Of a stretch of 32,405 nucleotides of DNA, positions 17,032 to 25,888 are shown in pieces. Origin of the DNA: Clostridia bacterium (lineage in GTDB: Bacteria; Bacillota; Clostridia; Oscillospirales; CAG-272); the NCBI GenBank assembly GCA_017624905.1, contig JAGAMD010000019.1, positions 1 through 32,405 of the forward strand, written 5' to 3'. The first letter of the stretch is position 1. Each line of letters begins with the position of its first letter. Below the pieces are notes generated by a model. That model was not told the DNA's origin and ran no database searches. It saw only the letters and a list, made by a program, of their open reading frames with translations. Made by a program: the position numbers and the translations under genes.

Positions 17032-18993
17032 CTATATTTCTTTTAAGAATAAAGCCTCATATGGCTTAATTTCTACCTTGCCACTAACATTTTTCTTGTT
17101 AAGAATATCATAGTATTCACCCTCAAGCATAATGTAGCCGTCCTTGTTTTCAATTTCAAGAGCGACAATACCATTTTCTTTGCCTTGGCGTTTGGTTAAG
17201 AATACATTTTTAGATGCTTCTAAAATTGGCTTTTTGTCAACAAGCTTTAATAGAGCATCCTTGCTTGGTGCAGTACCAAGTAAGATAACGTTACCCTTTC
17301 CAACCTTACGCTTAGCTATTGCACACATACCCTCAAAATCAAAGCCTGTGTAGGTTGCAAGACATTCACTATCTACACAATCAAACGCATCACAGCCGAG
17401 GAAAATATCAAAAATTTCGCCACCCTGTGTCCATTTTGCCTTGAAATTATCTTGTTCAACAGGCAAGTGGTGTTTAACCTTAACTCCGGCTAACTCCTCT
17501 AAGATAGGATATGTCCTTTTAGTGTGCTTAGTTGCATAGTCAGTCATTATATCACTATATGGACCGGCTATAAGAGTACCGCCATTTTCAACCCATTTTT
17601 TTACTCTTGTGCCAAAATCACAGTCGTCAAAGCAGGAAAGAAGAGGTGCTACTATAACCTCATACTCATCAAGGCATTTGTCTGTTTCAATAACATCAAC
17701 ATTATAGTGTCTAAATGCATCGTGGAAACGGTCAGCCAAAAGCGGTCTAAATGAGTGATCGTGGTCGTCAAGATGAGGAATGATTGGTGCAAACATAAAG
17801 TTCTTAACCGAGGTTGATGAGTAGGTAAGTGCAATTTTTGATTTAACCTTAGTATTTTCCAAAAAGTCGCCACACGTGTCTAAGGTGTCGGCAATTTTCT
17901 TTATTGATGGAGCAATAGGAGATGGCACTCCTGCACTTGAATATATAGCTCCGTGGCCAATCTCGTGGCCCGCCGGATGACAACGGAAGTGCCAATATAG
18001 ATTCATTTCACCACCTTGTACAATGGGGGCAAGTGAGTTTATGTAGTTGTGTCCGTTAGAGCGATATCCGTTGTACGCAGCATATGAGCCGTTATATCCG
18101 GGCTGAGTCTCGGTTACCCAGAATGGGCTATCCTTTAATGTGCGATAAAAATCATAGTTAAGGAAGGTTCTATATAGCTCATTTTCACTATCATAGTGAT
18201 TGTGCTGAACAACATCAAGCTTTTTATTAATATTATTGTAGCTAAGTGCGTTGTCTATCATCATATCAGTGCCAATAGGAGCGTCTGAATGCTTACGGAT
18301 GGCATCAGCCTGTTCCCACGCGTAGGTATTGATAAGCTGACATTGGAATCTCCACCATTCAACAGCGTGAGATGGATGCTCCCAGGACATAGGTGCCGGT
18401 GGCATAATCTCGTCAAATGAGGTGTAGTTAAGCGACCAACGCTTCATTTGCCATTTTTTATTGAGGTTTTCAATATCCTCATATTTTTCCTTCAAATATT
18501 CACGGAATTTTTTTGTACATCTTTCGCAGAAGCAACCGAAATCGTATGGGTAAAGCTCGTTATCAATTTGCCAACCAATAAGACCGGGGTGCTTTCCAAG
18601 AGCAAGAGACATTTCTTCGGCAATTTTGTAGTTAAGCTCTCTTATGCCCTCGTGAGATTTACAGGCGTGAGCACGTGAATGAATCTCAACCCTAATATTA
18701 TCATAATTGTTATATCTTACTCTCATAAGATCAGGATATTTTTTGAACACCCAACGAGGCGGAGTACAGGAGGGGGTACATAAAACAGTGTAAATTCCAT
18801 TTTCGTACATAGTGTCCATTACGTACTTGAAAATTTCAAAATCGTACACTCCCTCAGTCTTTTCCATAGTGCTCCAGGCAAATTCGCCAATGCGTACGCA
18901 GTTAAGACCAAGCTCCTTCATCCTTTGTACGTCTTTTACTATTTCTTCCTTTTCCCAAAGCTCAGGATAGTATGCTGAACCAATATAGAACAT
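17032..18993 (-). CDS. GH42 beta-galactosidase
   Basis: The 653-residue family 42 enzyme hydrolyses beta-galactosides. The TIM barrel shows the start YYPELW, the acid/base in GWQIDNE (E146) and the nucleophile in FWVTETQPG (E295). A structural zinc site is suggested by C111 with C154, C156 and C159 (the CFCERC cluster), as in Thermus-type GH42. The trimerisation domain (about 385-590) and a small C-terminal beta domain follow. There is no signal peptide, so it should be cytoplasmic, acting on short galacto-oligosaccharides or other beta-galactosides. AAGGAG lies about 9 nt before the ATG. It may be transcribed with the amidohydrolase 100 nt upstream; a probable gene remnant lies between them. 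Confidence 0.94.
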   Translation of the reverse strand: MFYIGSAYYPELWEKEEIVKDVQRMKELGLNCVRIGEFAWSTMEKTEGVYDFEIFKYVMDTMYENGIYTVLCTPSCTPPRWVFKKYPDLMRVRYNNYDNIRVEIHSRAHACKSHEGIRELNYKIAEEMSLALGKHPGLIGWQIDNELYPYDFGCFCERCTKKFREYLKEKYEDIENLNKKWQMKRWSLNYTSFDEIMPPAPMSWEHPSHAVEWWRFQCQLINTYAWEQADAIRKHSDAPIGTDMMIDNALSYNNINKKLDVVQHNHYDSENELYRTFLNYDFYRTLKDSPFWVTETQPGYNGSYAAYNGYRSNGHNYINSLAPIVQGGEMNLYWHFRCHPAGHEIGHGAIYSSAGVPSPIAPSIKKIADTLDTCGDFLENTKVKSKIALTYSSTSVKNFMFAPIIPHLDDHDHSFRPLLADRFHDAFRHYNVDVIETDKCLDEYEVIVAPLLSCFDDCDFGTRVKKWVENGGTLIAGPYSDIMTDYATKHTKRTYPILEELAGVKVKHHLPVEQDNFKAKWTQGGEIFDIFLGCDAFDCVDSECLATYTGFDFEGMCAIAKRKVGKGNVILLGTAPSKDALLKLVDKKPILEASKNVFLTKRQGKENGIVALEIENKDGYIMLEGEYYDILNKKNVSGKVEIKPYEALFLKEI

Positions 18994-18995
18994 AA

Positions 18996-19067
18996 TTAAA
19001 TCTCCTTAAAATCAAGCTCGGCAATTGAAACACAGCCCTCGTTTGGAGTGCCACAATTTAGCCAACC
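18996..19067 (-). pseudogene. Possible C-terminal remnant of a lost gene
   Basis: After an in-frame TGA at 19070-19068, minus-strand codons read WLNCGTPNEGCVSIAELDF then KEI and a TAA stop at 18998-18996. The peptide has good codon texture and looks like a protein end, and its stop falls just ahead of the GH42 ribosome binding site, as in an operon. No start codon or ribosome binding site is present. This could be the tail of a deleted gene, or chance. Confidence 0.3.
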
Positions 19068-19094
19068 TCAAGTAGTTATGTAATACTTTTATTT

Positions 19095-20180
19095 TTATCT
19101 CAAATATTTATTGATTAATGGCTCCAGCTCCTCAAGCTCACCATCCTTGAAAAGACATTTGTATTTTTCATAGTAAGCAAGTAGCTTTTCCTTGTTTATT
19201 TCCTTAGGCTTATCGCTTCCAACACGGCGTTCAAAGTTAGCATAAAGGATGTTTTCCTTATCCTTGCCACTTAGGTTAAGACCGGTTAAATTCCTGTCAT
19301 CAAAAGCCTTTTGTACCTTGTCTGTTGCGATAAAGTGGTAAAGACGGTCGATACACCAAGCGTGTCCCTTGCACTCCCAAGGGAAGGTTGCATCAGTTCC
19401 CACCATAATTCTATCTGAATATTTTTTAAAGAAATCAACATAAAAATCGTGGTTGTCCTCAAATGCAAAATACATCTCTGTGCCAGGGGTGATATCAACT
19501 GCCATATTCTCGTATTTTTTGAACATAGCCTCTAATTTTTCCGGATACTTTGCGTAGAAGAAAAAGTGTGCAAAGGTAACATTTATTTTTGGGTATTTGT
19601 CAAGAATTGTCTCAATTTCCTTAACCACAACCTTAAAATCAGGGTATGTACCATCACCATAGAACCAACCGGTCTCCTTTGCCCAAGCTGGTGCTAAATC
19701 ATAATCCCAAAACTCTTCAGGGTCGTTTACGTGGAATACAATGTGAGTGCCGTCCTTTTCTATCTCGGCAAAAAATTCGTCAAGAGTTGGAAAGAGCAGT
19801 GTGCCACCAAGTGGCTTTAAGCAGGTAGGCTTACCCTCAATCAGCTTAATTCCGTCAAAGCCGATTTCCATCATTTCCTTGTATTGTGTTACAAGCTCCA
19901 TACCCTTTGGCACATCAGTGGTGATAGGATATTTTATATGGTGTAAGCAACCGTGTGCAAAGGTACTAGGATGAGCAATTTTATAAAGTGCCATCATAAT
20001 ATTGTTTGCAACACCACTCATGCCGGTGTTAAGGGCACATAGATTAAGTCCGTTTATACCCATTCCATCACGATATGGCTCAAATGCATCAATAAAAGAG
20101 CCAACCTCGTCATTCTTCCACGCCTCAATGTGAAGGTGTCCATCTATAATTTTTTCATTAATTTTTGGTTCGTTAAACAT
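19095..20180 (-). CDS. Amidohydrolase-family metal-dependent hydrolase
   Basis: The 361-residue TIM-barrel hydrolase is of the amidohydrolase-2 type. Metal-site residues are visible as H15-x-H17 in IDGHLHIE, H150 in IVFHVND, H205 in TFAHF and D263 in MVGTDAT. The family covers decarboxylases, lactonases and amidases acting on small molecules. The substrate is not recognisable, but the position between glycosidase genes suggests a sugar lactone or aromatic glycan breakdown product, which is inference only. GAGGTA lies before the ATG. There is no signal peptide. The gene follows the GH3 gene upstream after 161 nt containing a palindromic repeat. Confidence 0.85.
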   Translation of the reverse strand: MFNEPKINEKIIDGHLHIEAWKNDEVGSFIDAFEPYRDGMGINGLNLCALNTGMSGVANNIMMALYKIAHPSTFAHGCLHHIKYPITTDVPKGMELVTQYKEMMEIGFDGIKLIEGKPTCLKPLGGTLLFPTLDEFFAEIEKDGTHIVFHVNDPEEFWDYDLAPAWAKETGWFYGDGTYPDFKVVVKEIETILDKYPKINVTFAHFFFYAKYPEKLEAMFKKYENMAVDITPGTEMYFAFEDNHDFYVDFFKKYSDRIMVGTDATFPWECKGHAWCIDRLYHFIATDKVQKAFDDRNLTGLNLSGKDKENILYANFERRVGSDKPKEINKEKLLAYYEKYKCLFKDGELEELEPLINKYLR

Positions 20181-20263
20181 ATATACCTCACTTATGTAGG
20201 GGCGAGTATTCCTCGTCCGTTTTAAAATTTAAAAATAACGTTTTTCATAATGCTTCCATCAAA

Positions 20264-20337
20264 GCCTCCATCTGACGAGGCACCTTTATGGCGTGCCTTG
20301 GTAGAGGTGTCTGCTTTAGCAGAGAGACGGAGGGAGA
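20264..20337. repeat. REP-like palindromic element, copy A
   Basis: Backbone GCCTCC-(hairpin)-GGCACC...GCGTGCCTTG...AGGTGTC-(hairpin)-GACGGAGGGA, the outer CCTCC/GGAGG arms being complementary. The backbone recurs at 30726-30793 with different inner hairpins. It lies in the spacer between the GH3 and amidohydrolase genes. Just left of it, 20195-20221 (GGGGCGAG...CTCGTCC) is another short palindrome. Confidence 0.75.
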
Positions 20338-20341
20338 GATA

Positions 20342-22222
20342 TTAAAACCTAACAGTAACACTCTCTCCAACCTTAATAAATACCTTTTTAAAGTCGATTA
20401 GCTCGGGATTCGGCTCATACTTAAACTTAAGCACAGAGTATTTTGTGTCCATTCCGCCGTGGTTGGTAAGTACAACCTCGTTTTCATTTAGCCAGTTTTC
20501 TTCAACCTGTCCGTATGTTAAGCCGTGTCCAAACTTGTATAATGGCTCACCCTTAAAGTATTTATATGTACGATTTTCCATACTGTAATCACGGAAGGGA
20601 GGCAAATCGTCATCACTCTTATAGAATGTAACAGGCAAACGACCACTTGGAGATGTCTTGCCAAACAAAACATTCGCAAGTGCATGTCCAAATTCCGCAC
20701 CACCATAGAAGCATTGAACAACAGCATCGCAATCCTTGTCTTGATTTACAAGTGAAACACAACTGCCACTAATGTTCACAAAAACAGTAGGCTTGCCAAG
20801 CTTGATAACCTCGTTATAAAGAATCTTTTGTGAGTCAGGCAATTCAATTGATTTTTTATCTCCTGCAGCATCTCCGTTGTAGGTGTCGCCCTCTTCACCC
20901 TCAATAGATGGATTAAGTCCCATACACATAATAACAAGGTCAGCCTTACTTGCAGCAATTACACCCTCACGGAAAGGATTTCCGCTCCACATAGTAGAGC
21001 CGATATCAGTTGGATGACAGCCACACGCATAAATAACCTTTCCGTCAAACTCATCTTGAATACCGCAAAGAGGCGTATAGTATCTTGATGGATTTCCGTT
21101 ATAATTACCAATCAAAGTGCTAAAGCGGTCGCTGTTTGGACCAATTACTGCAATAGTTTTATATTTAGATTTGTCAAGAGGCAAAATTCCATTATTCTTT
21201 AATAGAACAATGCTTTCCTCGGACATTTCAAGATTTAATTTCTTGTGCTTTTCGCACTCTACAACATCAAATGAAATATTGTTGTATTCGCAATCGTCAT
21301 CGAACATACCAAGACGGAAACGAGCCTCAAACAGCTTAGTTACAGCCTCTGTAATTGTTTCCTCGGTGATTAAATCCATCTCGTAGGCCTCGTATAGAGA
21401 TAGATAAGCATCACCACAGTTTAGGTGGCAACCATTATTAACAGCAAGTGCCACACTTTCAGGCTCGGTATTGGTTATCTTGTGTCCTGTGTGAAAGTCA
21501 CGAATAGCGCCACAGTCAGAAACAACATAGCCACCAAAACCAAATTCACCAAAGAGAATATCGCCAAGCAAGGTCTTTGAGCCACAGCAAACCTCACCAT
21601 TTACACGGTTGTATGCACCCATAACAGCAGAGGGATCAGCGTGATCTATGCAATATTTAAAAGCACTTAAGTATGTTTCATATAAATCCTTTTTACTTAC
21701 AATAGCATCAAAGCCGTGTCGCTCATATTCCGGCCCACTGTGTACACAATAGTGCTTTATTGTCGCATCAAGCTTTCTGTACTTGCCCTCACCCTGTAAG
21801 CCTTTAATAAAAGCAGTGCCCATTTTACCGGTTAAAAGTGGATCCTCACCATAGGTTTCGTGCCCACGTCCCCAACGAGGATCTCTAAAAATATTGATAT
21901 TAGGAGACCAATATGTAAGACCTTGATATTGCTCGGTTGAACCGAATTTTTTAAATTCATTATATTTTGCACGAGCCTCGTCTGAAATTGCAGTTGCAAC
22001 ATCATACATAAGCTCCTCATTATAGCTTGCCGCCATACCAATAGCCTGTGGGAAAACAGTAGCAGAGCCTTGACGTGCAACTCCGTGTAGGCACTCATTC
22101 CACCAGTTATATGCAGGAACGCCCAAACGCTCGATAGCCGGTGCATCATAGCGCATTTGTGCCATCTTTTCTTCAATAGTCATTTTTGAAACAAGCTCGC
22201 TGGCTCTTTCATAAAAGGTCAT
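20342..22222 (-). CDS. GH3 beta-xylosidase-type glycoside hydrolase
   Basis: This 626-residue family 3 enzyme has the normal domain order. The N-terminal barrel shows YNWWNECLHGVAR (a beta-xylosidase/arabinofuranosidase subgroup landmark), the block SPNINIFRDPRWGRGHETYGEDP, IKHY and the nucleophile in YVVSDCGA (D236). The second domain (about 340-580) contains IAVIGPNSD and FGHGLTY. The terminal fibronectin-like domain is cut to about 45 residues, so the protein is shorter than the usual about 700. There is no signal peptide, so it likely hydrolyses imported xylo-oligosaccharides. TAGGAGG lies before the ATG, and the promoter carries a palindromic operator. It is divergent from the nucleoside hydrolase-like gene. 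Confidence 0.93.
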   Translation of the reverse strand: MTFYERASELVSKMTIEEKMAQMRYDAPAIERLGVPAYNWWNECLHGVARQGSATVFPQAIGMAASYNEELMYDVATAISDEARAKYNEFKKFGSTEQYQGLTYWSPNINIFRDPRWGRGHETYGEDPLLTGKMGTAFIKGLQGEGKYRKLDATIKHYCVHSGPEYERHGFDAIVSKKDLYETYLSAFKYCIDHADPSAVMGAYNRVNGEVCCGSKTLLGDILFGEFGFGGYVVSDCGAIRDFHTGHKITNTEPESVALAVNNGCHLNCGDAYLSLYEAYEMDLITEETITEAVTKLFEARFRLGMFDDDCEYNNISFDVVECEKHKKLNLEMSEESIVLLKNNGILPLDKSKYKTIAVIGPNSDRFSTLIGNYNGNPSRYYTPLCGIQDEFDGKVIYACGCHPTDIGSTMWSGNPFREGVIAASKADLVIMCMGLNPSIEGEEGDTYNGDAAGDKKSIELPDSQKILYNEVIKLGKPTVFVNISGSCVSLVNQDKDCDAVVQCFYGGAEFGHALANVLFGKTSPSGRLPVTFYKSDDDLPPFRDYSMENRTYKYFKGEPLYKFGHGLTYGQVEENWLNENEVVLTNHGGMDTKYSVLKFKYEPNPELIDFKKVFIKVGESVTVRF

Positions 22223-22254
22223 AATAGCCTCCTAACCAAAAAATATACAACCTT

Positions 22255-22283
22255 ATTTTACCATATAGAATATGGTAATTCAA
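22255..22283 (-). promoter_or_regulatory. Promoter of the GH3 beta-xylosidase gene
   Basis: On the minus strand, TTGAAT (22283-22278), a 17-nt spacer and TAAAAT (22260-22255) with an extended -10 TGG. The spacer is filled by the palindrome at 22258-22278. Confidence 0.65.
22258..22278. promoter_or_regulatory. Palindromic operator candidate
   Basis: Perfect 8-bp arms TTACCATA / TATGGTAA around the centre TAGAA, placed between the -35 and -10 of the GH3 promoter. A repressor bound here would block transcription; the regulator is not in the window. Confidence 0.45.
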
Positions 22284-22293
22284 GAGTTAATAG

Positions 22294-22322
22294 TTGATTT
22301 TTATCTGTTAGTGTGATATTAT
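22294..22322 (+). promoter_or_regulatory. Promoter of the nucleoside hydrolase-like gene
   Basis: TTGATT (22294-22299), 17-nt spacer, TATTAT (22317-22322). The same two hexamers and spacing occur at the deacetylase promoter at 4390. Confidence 0.6.
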
Positions 22323-22349
22323 TAAATCAGTAGAGATTTAGGAGGCATT

Positions 22350-23237
22350 ATGAGAAGCTTTATTTTAGGTACAGATTGGGGAGCAGACTGTGATGACTGC
22401 GTTGCAGTGCGTGTGCTTTGCCGTATGGTAAAAGAGGGAAAAGCTAAGCTTTTAGGCATAGGAATTAACTGTGCAAAGGAACACGCATATGCTTCAATGA
22501 AAGCATTTTTAGGGCAAGAGGGCATAGATGTGCCTGTTGGAATTGACCCTCGCTCACACGAAACTGATGGTTGGACCTGGACAGAAAACTATCAGCCAAG
22601 ACTTGCCAAGCTTATGCCACAGCTGTCAAATAATGATGCCGAAAGTGCAGTAAGAGTCTACCGCCGTGCTATTGCCGAGGCTGAGGGCAAGGTGGAAATA
22701 ATGGAAATCGGCTTTTTACAGGTTCTTGCTGACTTTTTAAGGAGCGGAGCGGACGATATATCTCCAAAAACGGGCTATGAGCTATGTCGTGAAAAGGTTG
22801 AAAAAATATGGTCAATGGCAGGACGATGGGACGTTGATGGTGGTCGTGAGTTCAATATCGCTTGGACACCACTTTCAAGAGAGGGAGCAACCTACGTTAT
22901 TGAAAAATGCCCGGTTCCAATCACATTCCTCGGTTGGGAAATAGGTGATTCTGTCATTACAGGAGACAACCTAGACCATAGCGACTATCTATGGCAGGCA
23001 ATGGCAGACCACGGCTATAAAGAGGGACGCTCATCTTGGGATCCAATGCTTGTTTTACTCGCTATCATAGGTGATGAAAAAGAGGCAGGCTACGACGTGG
23101 TGACAGGCAAGGCAAGAGTAGATAAAGAAACAGGCAAAAACTATTTTAGAAAAAATAAAAATGGTAAGCACAAGTATGTTATAAAAGCAAAGCCGGACAG
23201 CTACTATCAAAACGCAATCAATGAAATAATCAAATAA
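22350..23237 (+). CDS. Nucleoside hydrolase-like protein
   Basis: The 295-residue protein opens with GTDWGADCDDCVAV. D9, D15 and D16 match the calcium-binding DxDxxxDD-type cluster of inosine/uridine-preferring nucleoside hydrolases. Later blocks also fit the family: the central IMEIGFLQVLADFL, FNIAWTPLS, ITFLGWEIGD and WDPMLVLLAI, where the last usually holds the catalytic region. These enzymes split N-ribosyl bonds of nucleosides. The first motif departs from the usual DTDPGIDDA, so the substrate may differ, for example another N- or O-glycoside. TAGGAGG lies before the ATG. Its neighbours are glycosidases and it is divergent from GH3, sharing the regulatory region at 22255-22322. Confidence 0.8.
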   Translation: MRSFILGTDWGADCDDCVAVRVLCRMVKEGKAKLLGIGINCAKEHAYASMKAFLGQEGIDVPVGIDPRSHETDGWTWTENYQPRLAKLMPQLSNNDAESAVRVYRRAIAEAEGKVEIMEIGFLQVLADFLRSGADDISPKTGYELCREKVEKIWSMAGRWDVDGGREFNIAWTPLSREGATYVIEKCPVPITFLGWEIGDSVITGDNLDHSDYLWQAMADHGYKEGRSSWDPMLVLLAIIGDEKEAGYDVVTGKARVDKETGKNYFRKNKNGKHKYVIKAKPDSYYQNAINEIIK

Positions 23238-23493
23238 AAGGGGATGTTGCAATAAGCACAGACCAAAAACAGACGTTCCTTCCAATAAAATTCTTGTTTT
23301 ATCGGGTTTTAAGATTAAATAAGGTCGGGAACTTGCAAATTTTGCAAGTTCCCCTCTCTTTTTAGTGTCTGTTTTTTACCCGCGACCTCGCACTCTACCG
23401 TACCAAGTACGCCGACGTGTACGAGTTCACGGCTTCTGCACTCATTTCACTATCCCCTGAAAGAGCCGTCGCTTAATGCGACAGCCTCTAATT
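23238..23493. other. Non-coding gap with nested inverted repeats and a GC-rich island
   Basis: The 256 nt contain no supported gene. There is a 10-bp inverted repeat AAAAACAGAC (23265-23274) / GTCTGTTTTT (23367-23376), the strong hairpin at 23327-23353, a GC-rich block at about 23380-23440 and a hairpin GTCGC-ttaat-GCGAC (23468-23482). The left end TGTTGCAATAAGCAC (about 23245) resembles the complement of the right end TGTCGCATTAAGCGAC, like degenerate terminal repeats. Whether this is a small mobile element or a structured RNA is open. Confidence 0.5.
23327..23368 (+). terminator. Strong hairpin terminator
   Basis: Stem GGGAACTTGCAA / TTGCAAGTTCCC (12 bp or more) followed by CTCTCTTTTT, about 90 nt after the nucleoside hydrolase-like gene. 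Confidence 0.6.
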
Positions 23494-25761
23494 TTAGTAA
23501 ATCCATTTAATGCTATCAAAGCCAAATAGCACTTTAGTAGTTGATGGTGTTCCTCGCCATTGAGAGCTTTCGGCATTTTTATCCCAGTAGTCTGTGTCGC
23601 CGAAGATAGGTGCCATACTTGAATATTGTATAATCCTTAAGCAAACAGTCTTTCCCCATAGATTATTTGGTACATTAAATATATAGGGTGAGCATATTTT
23701 TTCGCCAAGTGAAATTTCGTCTATAAAAAGAGTAGTGTATAAAGTAGTTCCACTTAACTCAATGGAGCTTACACCCTCGGGCACAGTAACCTCGGCATAC
23801 ATTTCTACCTTGCCATAGTCGCTGAATTTTTCTTTACAAAATGTACACTTGCGTCTTTTTAGAGCTAGAGTATATGGCTCATAGCTTGATACCTCAGCTT
23901 GAAAATCACCTGAAACCAGTACACTAGGCATATATTTTAGGTCGTTTTCTGCTTTTATTGTGTGCACTCCGTTCTTCAAATACAGCTCACTTGTCGCACT
24001 ATATAGCTCACGCATACCAAAGGTTAAGTCACTTTCGTTAGTACAAGTGAGCACCTGCCCGTTAATATAAGCCTCTGTACCGTTTCTTATCTCAAAGGAC
24101 ACAACAGAGTCATTTTGACAAGTTATTTTTGCTTCCTTACTTGCGTTTAAATACATCAAACGAGCTACATTTTTATTATGATATTTTATATTAAATGTAG
24201 GTGAAAATGTCTGCCTTTTTCTTTGGTCGGTATCGGGCGAAAGCACTACCTCGTGTGTGTCTATAAATCTTTTTTGCCCATCGACTAAATACTCGCCATA
24301 GGGAGCAAATAAATTTATAATTACAAAGCTACCATCATCGTATTTTCTTACAAAAATACCGCGTACAGTGTCTAAGTTTAGGTCAGTAACAAGTGGATTT
24401 TTTCTAAATTTATCGCATATTTCAGCTATACTTGACACCGTGCCATCAAGCATTATTTCCAGCCTGTCATTGAGCTCAATTATAGGAGCATTAACTAGCT
24501 CGTCATTTGTAAATTTCCACTGTATTTGATTGTAGGTTAGCTCATTTAACAGCTCATAAAAGCAAGACAAATCCAAATTTTTGGTTACATTTTTAGCACA
24601 AAGCTCAAATGGATAACGCACATATATTTGAGGTGTGAAATCCTTTTTTGCATAACTCTTGGCTATTTCTGCCTCGCTTGAAAGAAGCCTCATACCACTA
24701 AAATCACATTGGTCAACATTAAAGTTGCTAAAAAAGTCGCAAACAAATATATTTCCACGCATATCAAGGTGTGATATCGCAAGAAAATAATGGTCGATTT
24801 TGTGGCAGGCAGAGAGGTAGAGCATAGCTCTTTTCTTTGCATAGCTCATATCACACGGACCAAGAGCAAATAGCTCAGCCATAGCACCGTTTTTTCGTCC
24901 TGCATACTCAATTGCACCAAAAAGCGATAGCTCATTTATGTTATCAAAGGATGTGCTTATTTCATCAATACCGGGAAGGGAAAGAGTGGAAAGATTTTTA
25001 AGAAAATCACCGCTATGCTTTACCGCCGCTGTCGGGATATCGTCGCACAAAAAATGTCCGGTCATTAAAATGTTGTGGCTTTTGCACCACGATGATATTT
25101 TACTTATGTAACACTCATTAAATTTTTTCGACACGGTCTTTATGGTATAGAGATAAAAATTGTCGTATTCTGATTTCATATCACTAAAGAAATCACGACC
25201 AAAAAGAGAATAGTAGTCCTTTTCCATTCCGTCATAATAAGGTACAGAATCCTCTTCTGCTGCGTAGCCGATAGACGGCTCATCGGTGAAAATACCCTTA
25301 ATCACATTCCCAAAATACTCGCTAAATCTTTTGTAGTATTCCTCGTGCGTAAGAGAAATAAAGTAGTCAACAGCATCACTTGAAAGTAGATTAGGAAAAA
25401 ATTTTTCACCAAAAAGAGAAGAATTATGTTGCGATTTATAGCTTATTTTCCCAATGTCCTTACCCTTAGTAACAATTGACTTAAGACGAAATTCAGGGAT
25501 TGCGGAAACCTTGCCCTTGCAGTCGCCCGATGGCCAGTTGAAATCGTCGTAAAGCCAAATTGACATATCAAGTGATTTTGCACCCTCTATAAACCATGAA
25601 ATAGTATCAAACCATTCCTGACTTAAATACTCAAGCTCACAACCGGAGCGAGGATAAAGCAAAGCCTCGTTTATTCCGTTTTCCTTAAGTCCCTTTAAAT
25701 ATTCAATTATTTTTTCCTTACTCGGCTTACCTGTAACAGCCGTCATAACAATAAGACTCAT
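23494..25761 (-). CDS. GH106-like glycoside hydrolase (putative alpha-L-rhamnosidase)
   Basis: The 755-residue protein's N-terminal barrel carries IWLYDDFNWPSGDCKGKV and KGIFTDEPSIGY, motifs seen in GH106 alpha-L-rhamnosidases and relatives. Further barrel features are LMTGHFLCDDIP, GIDEISTSF and a cysteine/aromatic-rich middle. The C-terminal third is beta-rich and probably binds carbohydrate. The start at MSLIVMTAV was chosen because AAGGAG lies 8 nt upstream; the upstream frame runs into a palindromic repeat. There is no signal peptide. It is the third gene of a regulator / GH78-like / GH106-like set, all on the minus strand, which supports rhamnoside use. The exact family assignment is from motifs only; another DEP-motif barrel hydrolase is possible. 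Confidence 0.7.
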   Translation of the reverse strand: MSLIVMTAVTGKPSKEKIIEYLKGLKENGINEALLYPRSGCELEYLSQEWFDTISWFIEGAKSLDMSIWLYDDFNWPSGDCKGKVSAIPEFRLKSIVTKGKDIGKISYKSQHNSSLFGEKFFPNLLSSDAVDYFISLTHEEYYKRFSEYFGNVIKGIFTDEPSIGYAAEEDSVPYYDGMEKDYYSLFGRDFFSDMKSEYDNFYLYTIKTVSKKFNECYISKISSWCKSHNILMTGHFLCDDIPTAAVKHSGDFLKNLSTLSLPGIDEISTSFDNINELSLFGAIEYAGRKNGAMAELFALGPCDMSYAKKRAMLYLSACHKIDHYFLAISHLDMRGNIFVCDFFSNFNVDQCDFSGMRLLSSEAEIAKSYAKKDFTPQIYVRYPFELCAKNVTKNLDLSCFYELLNELTYNQIQWKFTNDELVNAPIIELNDRLEIMLDGTVSSIAEICDKFRKNPLVTDLNLDTVRGIFVRKYDDGSFVIINLFAPYGEYLVDGQKRFIDTHEVVLSPDTDQRKRQTFSPTFNIKYHNKNVARLMYLNASKEAKITCQNDSVVSFEIRNGTEAYINGQVLTCTNESDLTFGMRELYSATSELYLKNGVHTIKAENDLKYMPSVLVSGDFQAEVSSYEPYTLALKRRKCTFCKEKFSDYGKVEMYAEVTVPEGVSSIELSGTTLYTTLFIDEISLGEKICSPYIFNVPNNLWGKTVCLRIIQYSSMAPIFGDTDYWDKNAESSQWRGTPSTTKVLFGFDSIKWIY

Positions 25762-25775
25762 ATAAACTCCTTTAT

Positions 25776-25886
25776 AAGCCTTCCCCCTTGAGGAAATTCC
25801 CCTGCGAGGGGAAATGTCGCTAAGCGACAAAAGGGTTCCTGTTCTGGAAGAAAAGGTGTCACCATAGGTGACGGATGAGGTGCTAT
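25776..25886. repeat. REP-like multi-hairpin element, copy B
   Basis: A chain of perfect small hairpins: TTCCCC-tgcga-GGGGAA (25797-25813), TGTCGC-taa-GCGACA (25815-25829), TTCC-tgttct-GGAA (25836-25849) and GTCACC-ata-GGTGAC (25858-25872). Its right part AGGTGTC...GACGGA matches the backbone of copies A and C. It fills the spacer between the two rhamnosidase-like genes. Confidence 0.7.
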
Positions 25887-25888
25887 TT

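Noticed and set aside
23385-23430. tRNA gene on the minus strand
   Set aside because: Only short stretches resemble tRNA arms; no full acceptor, anticodon or T loop can be formed.
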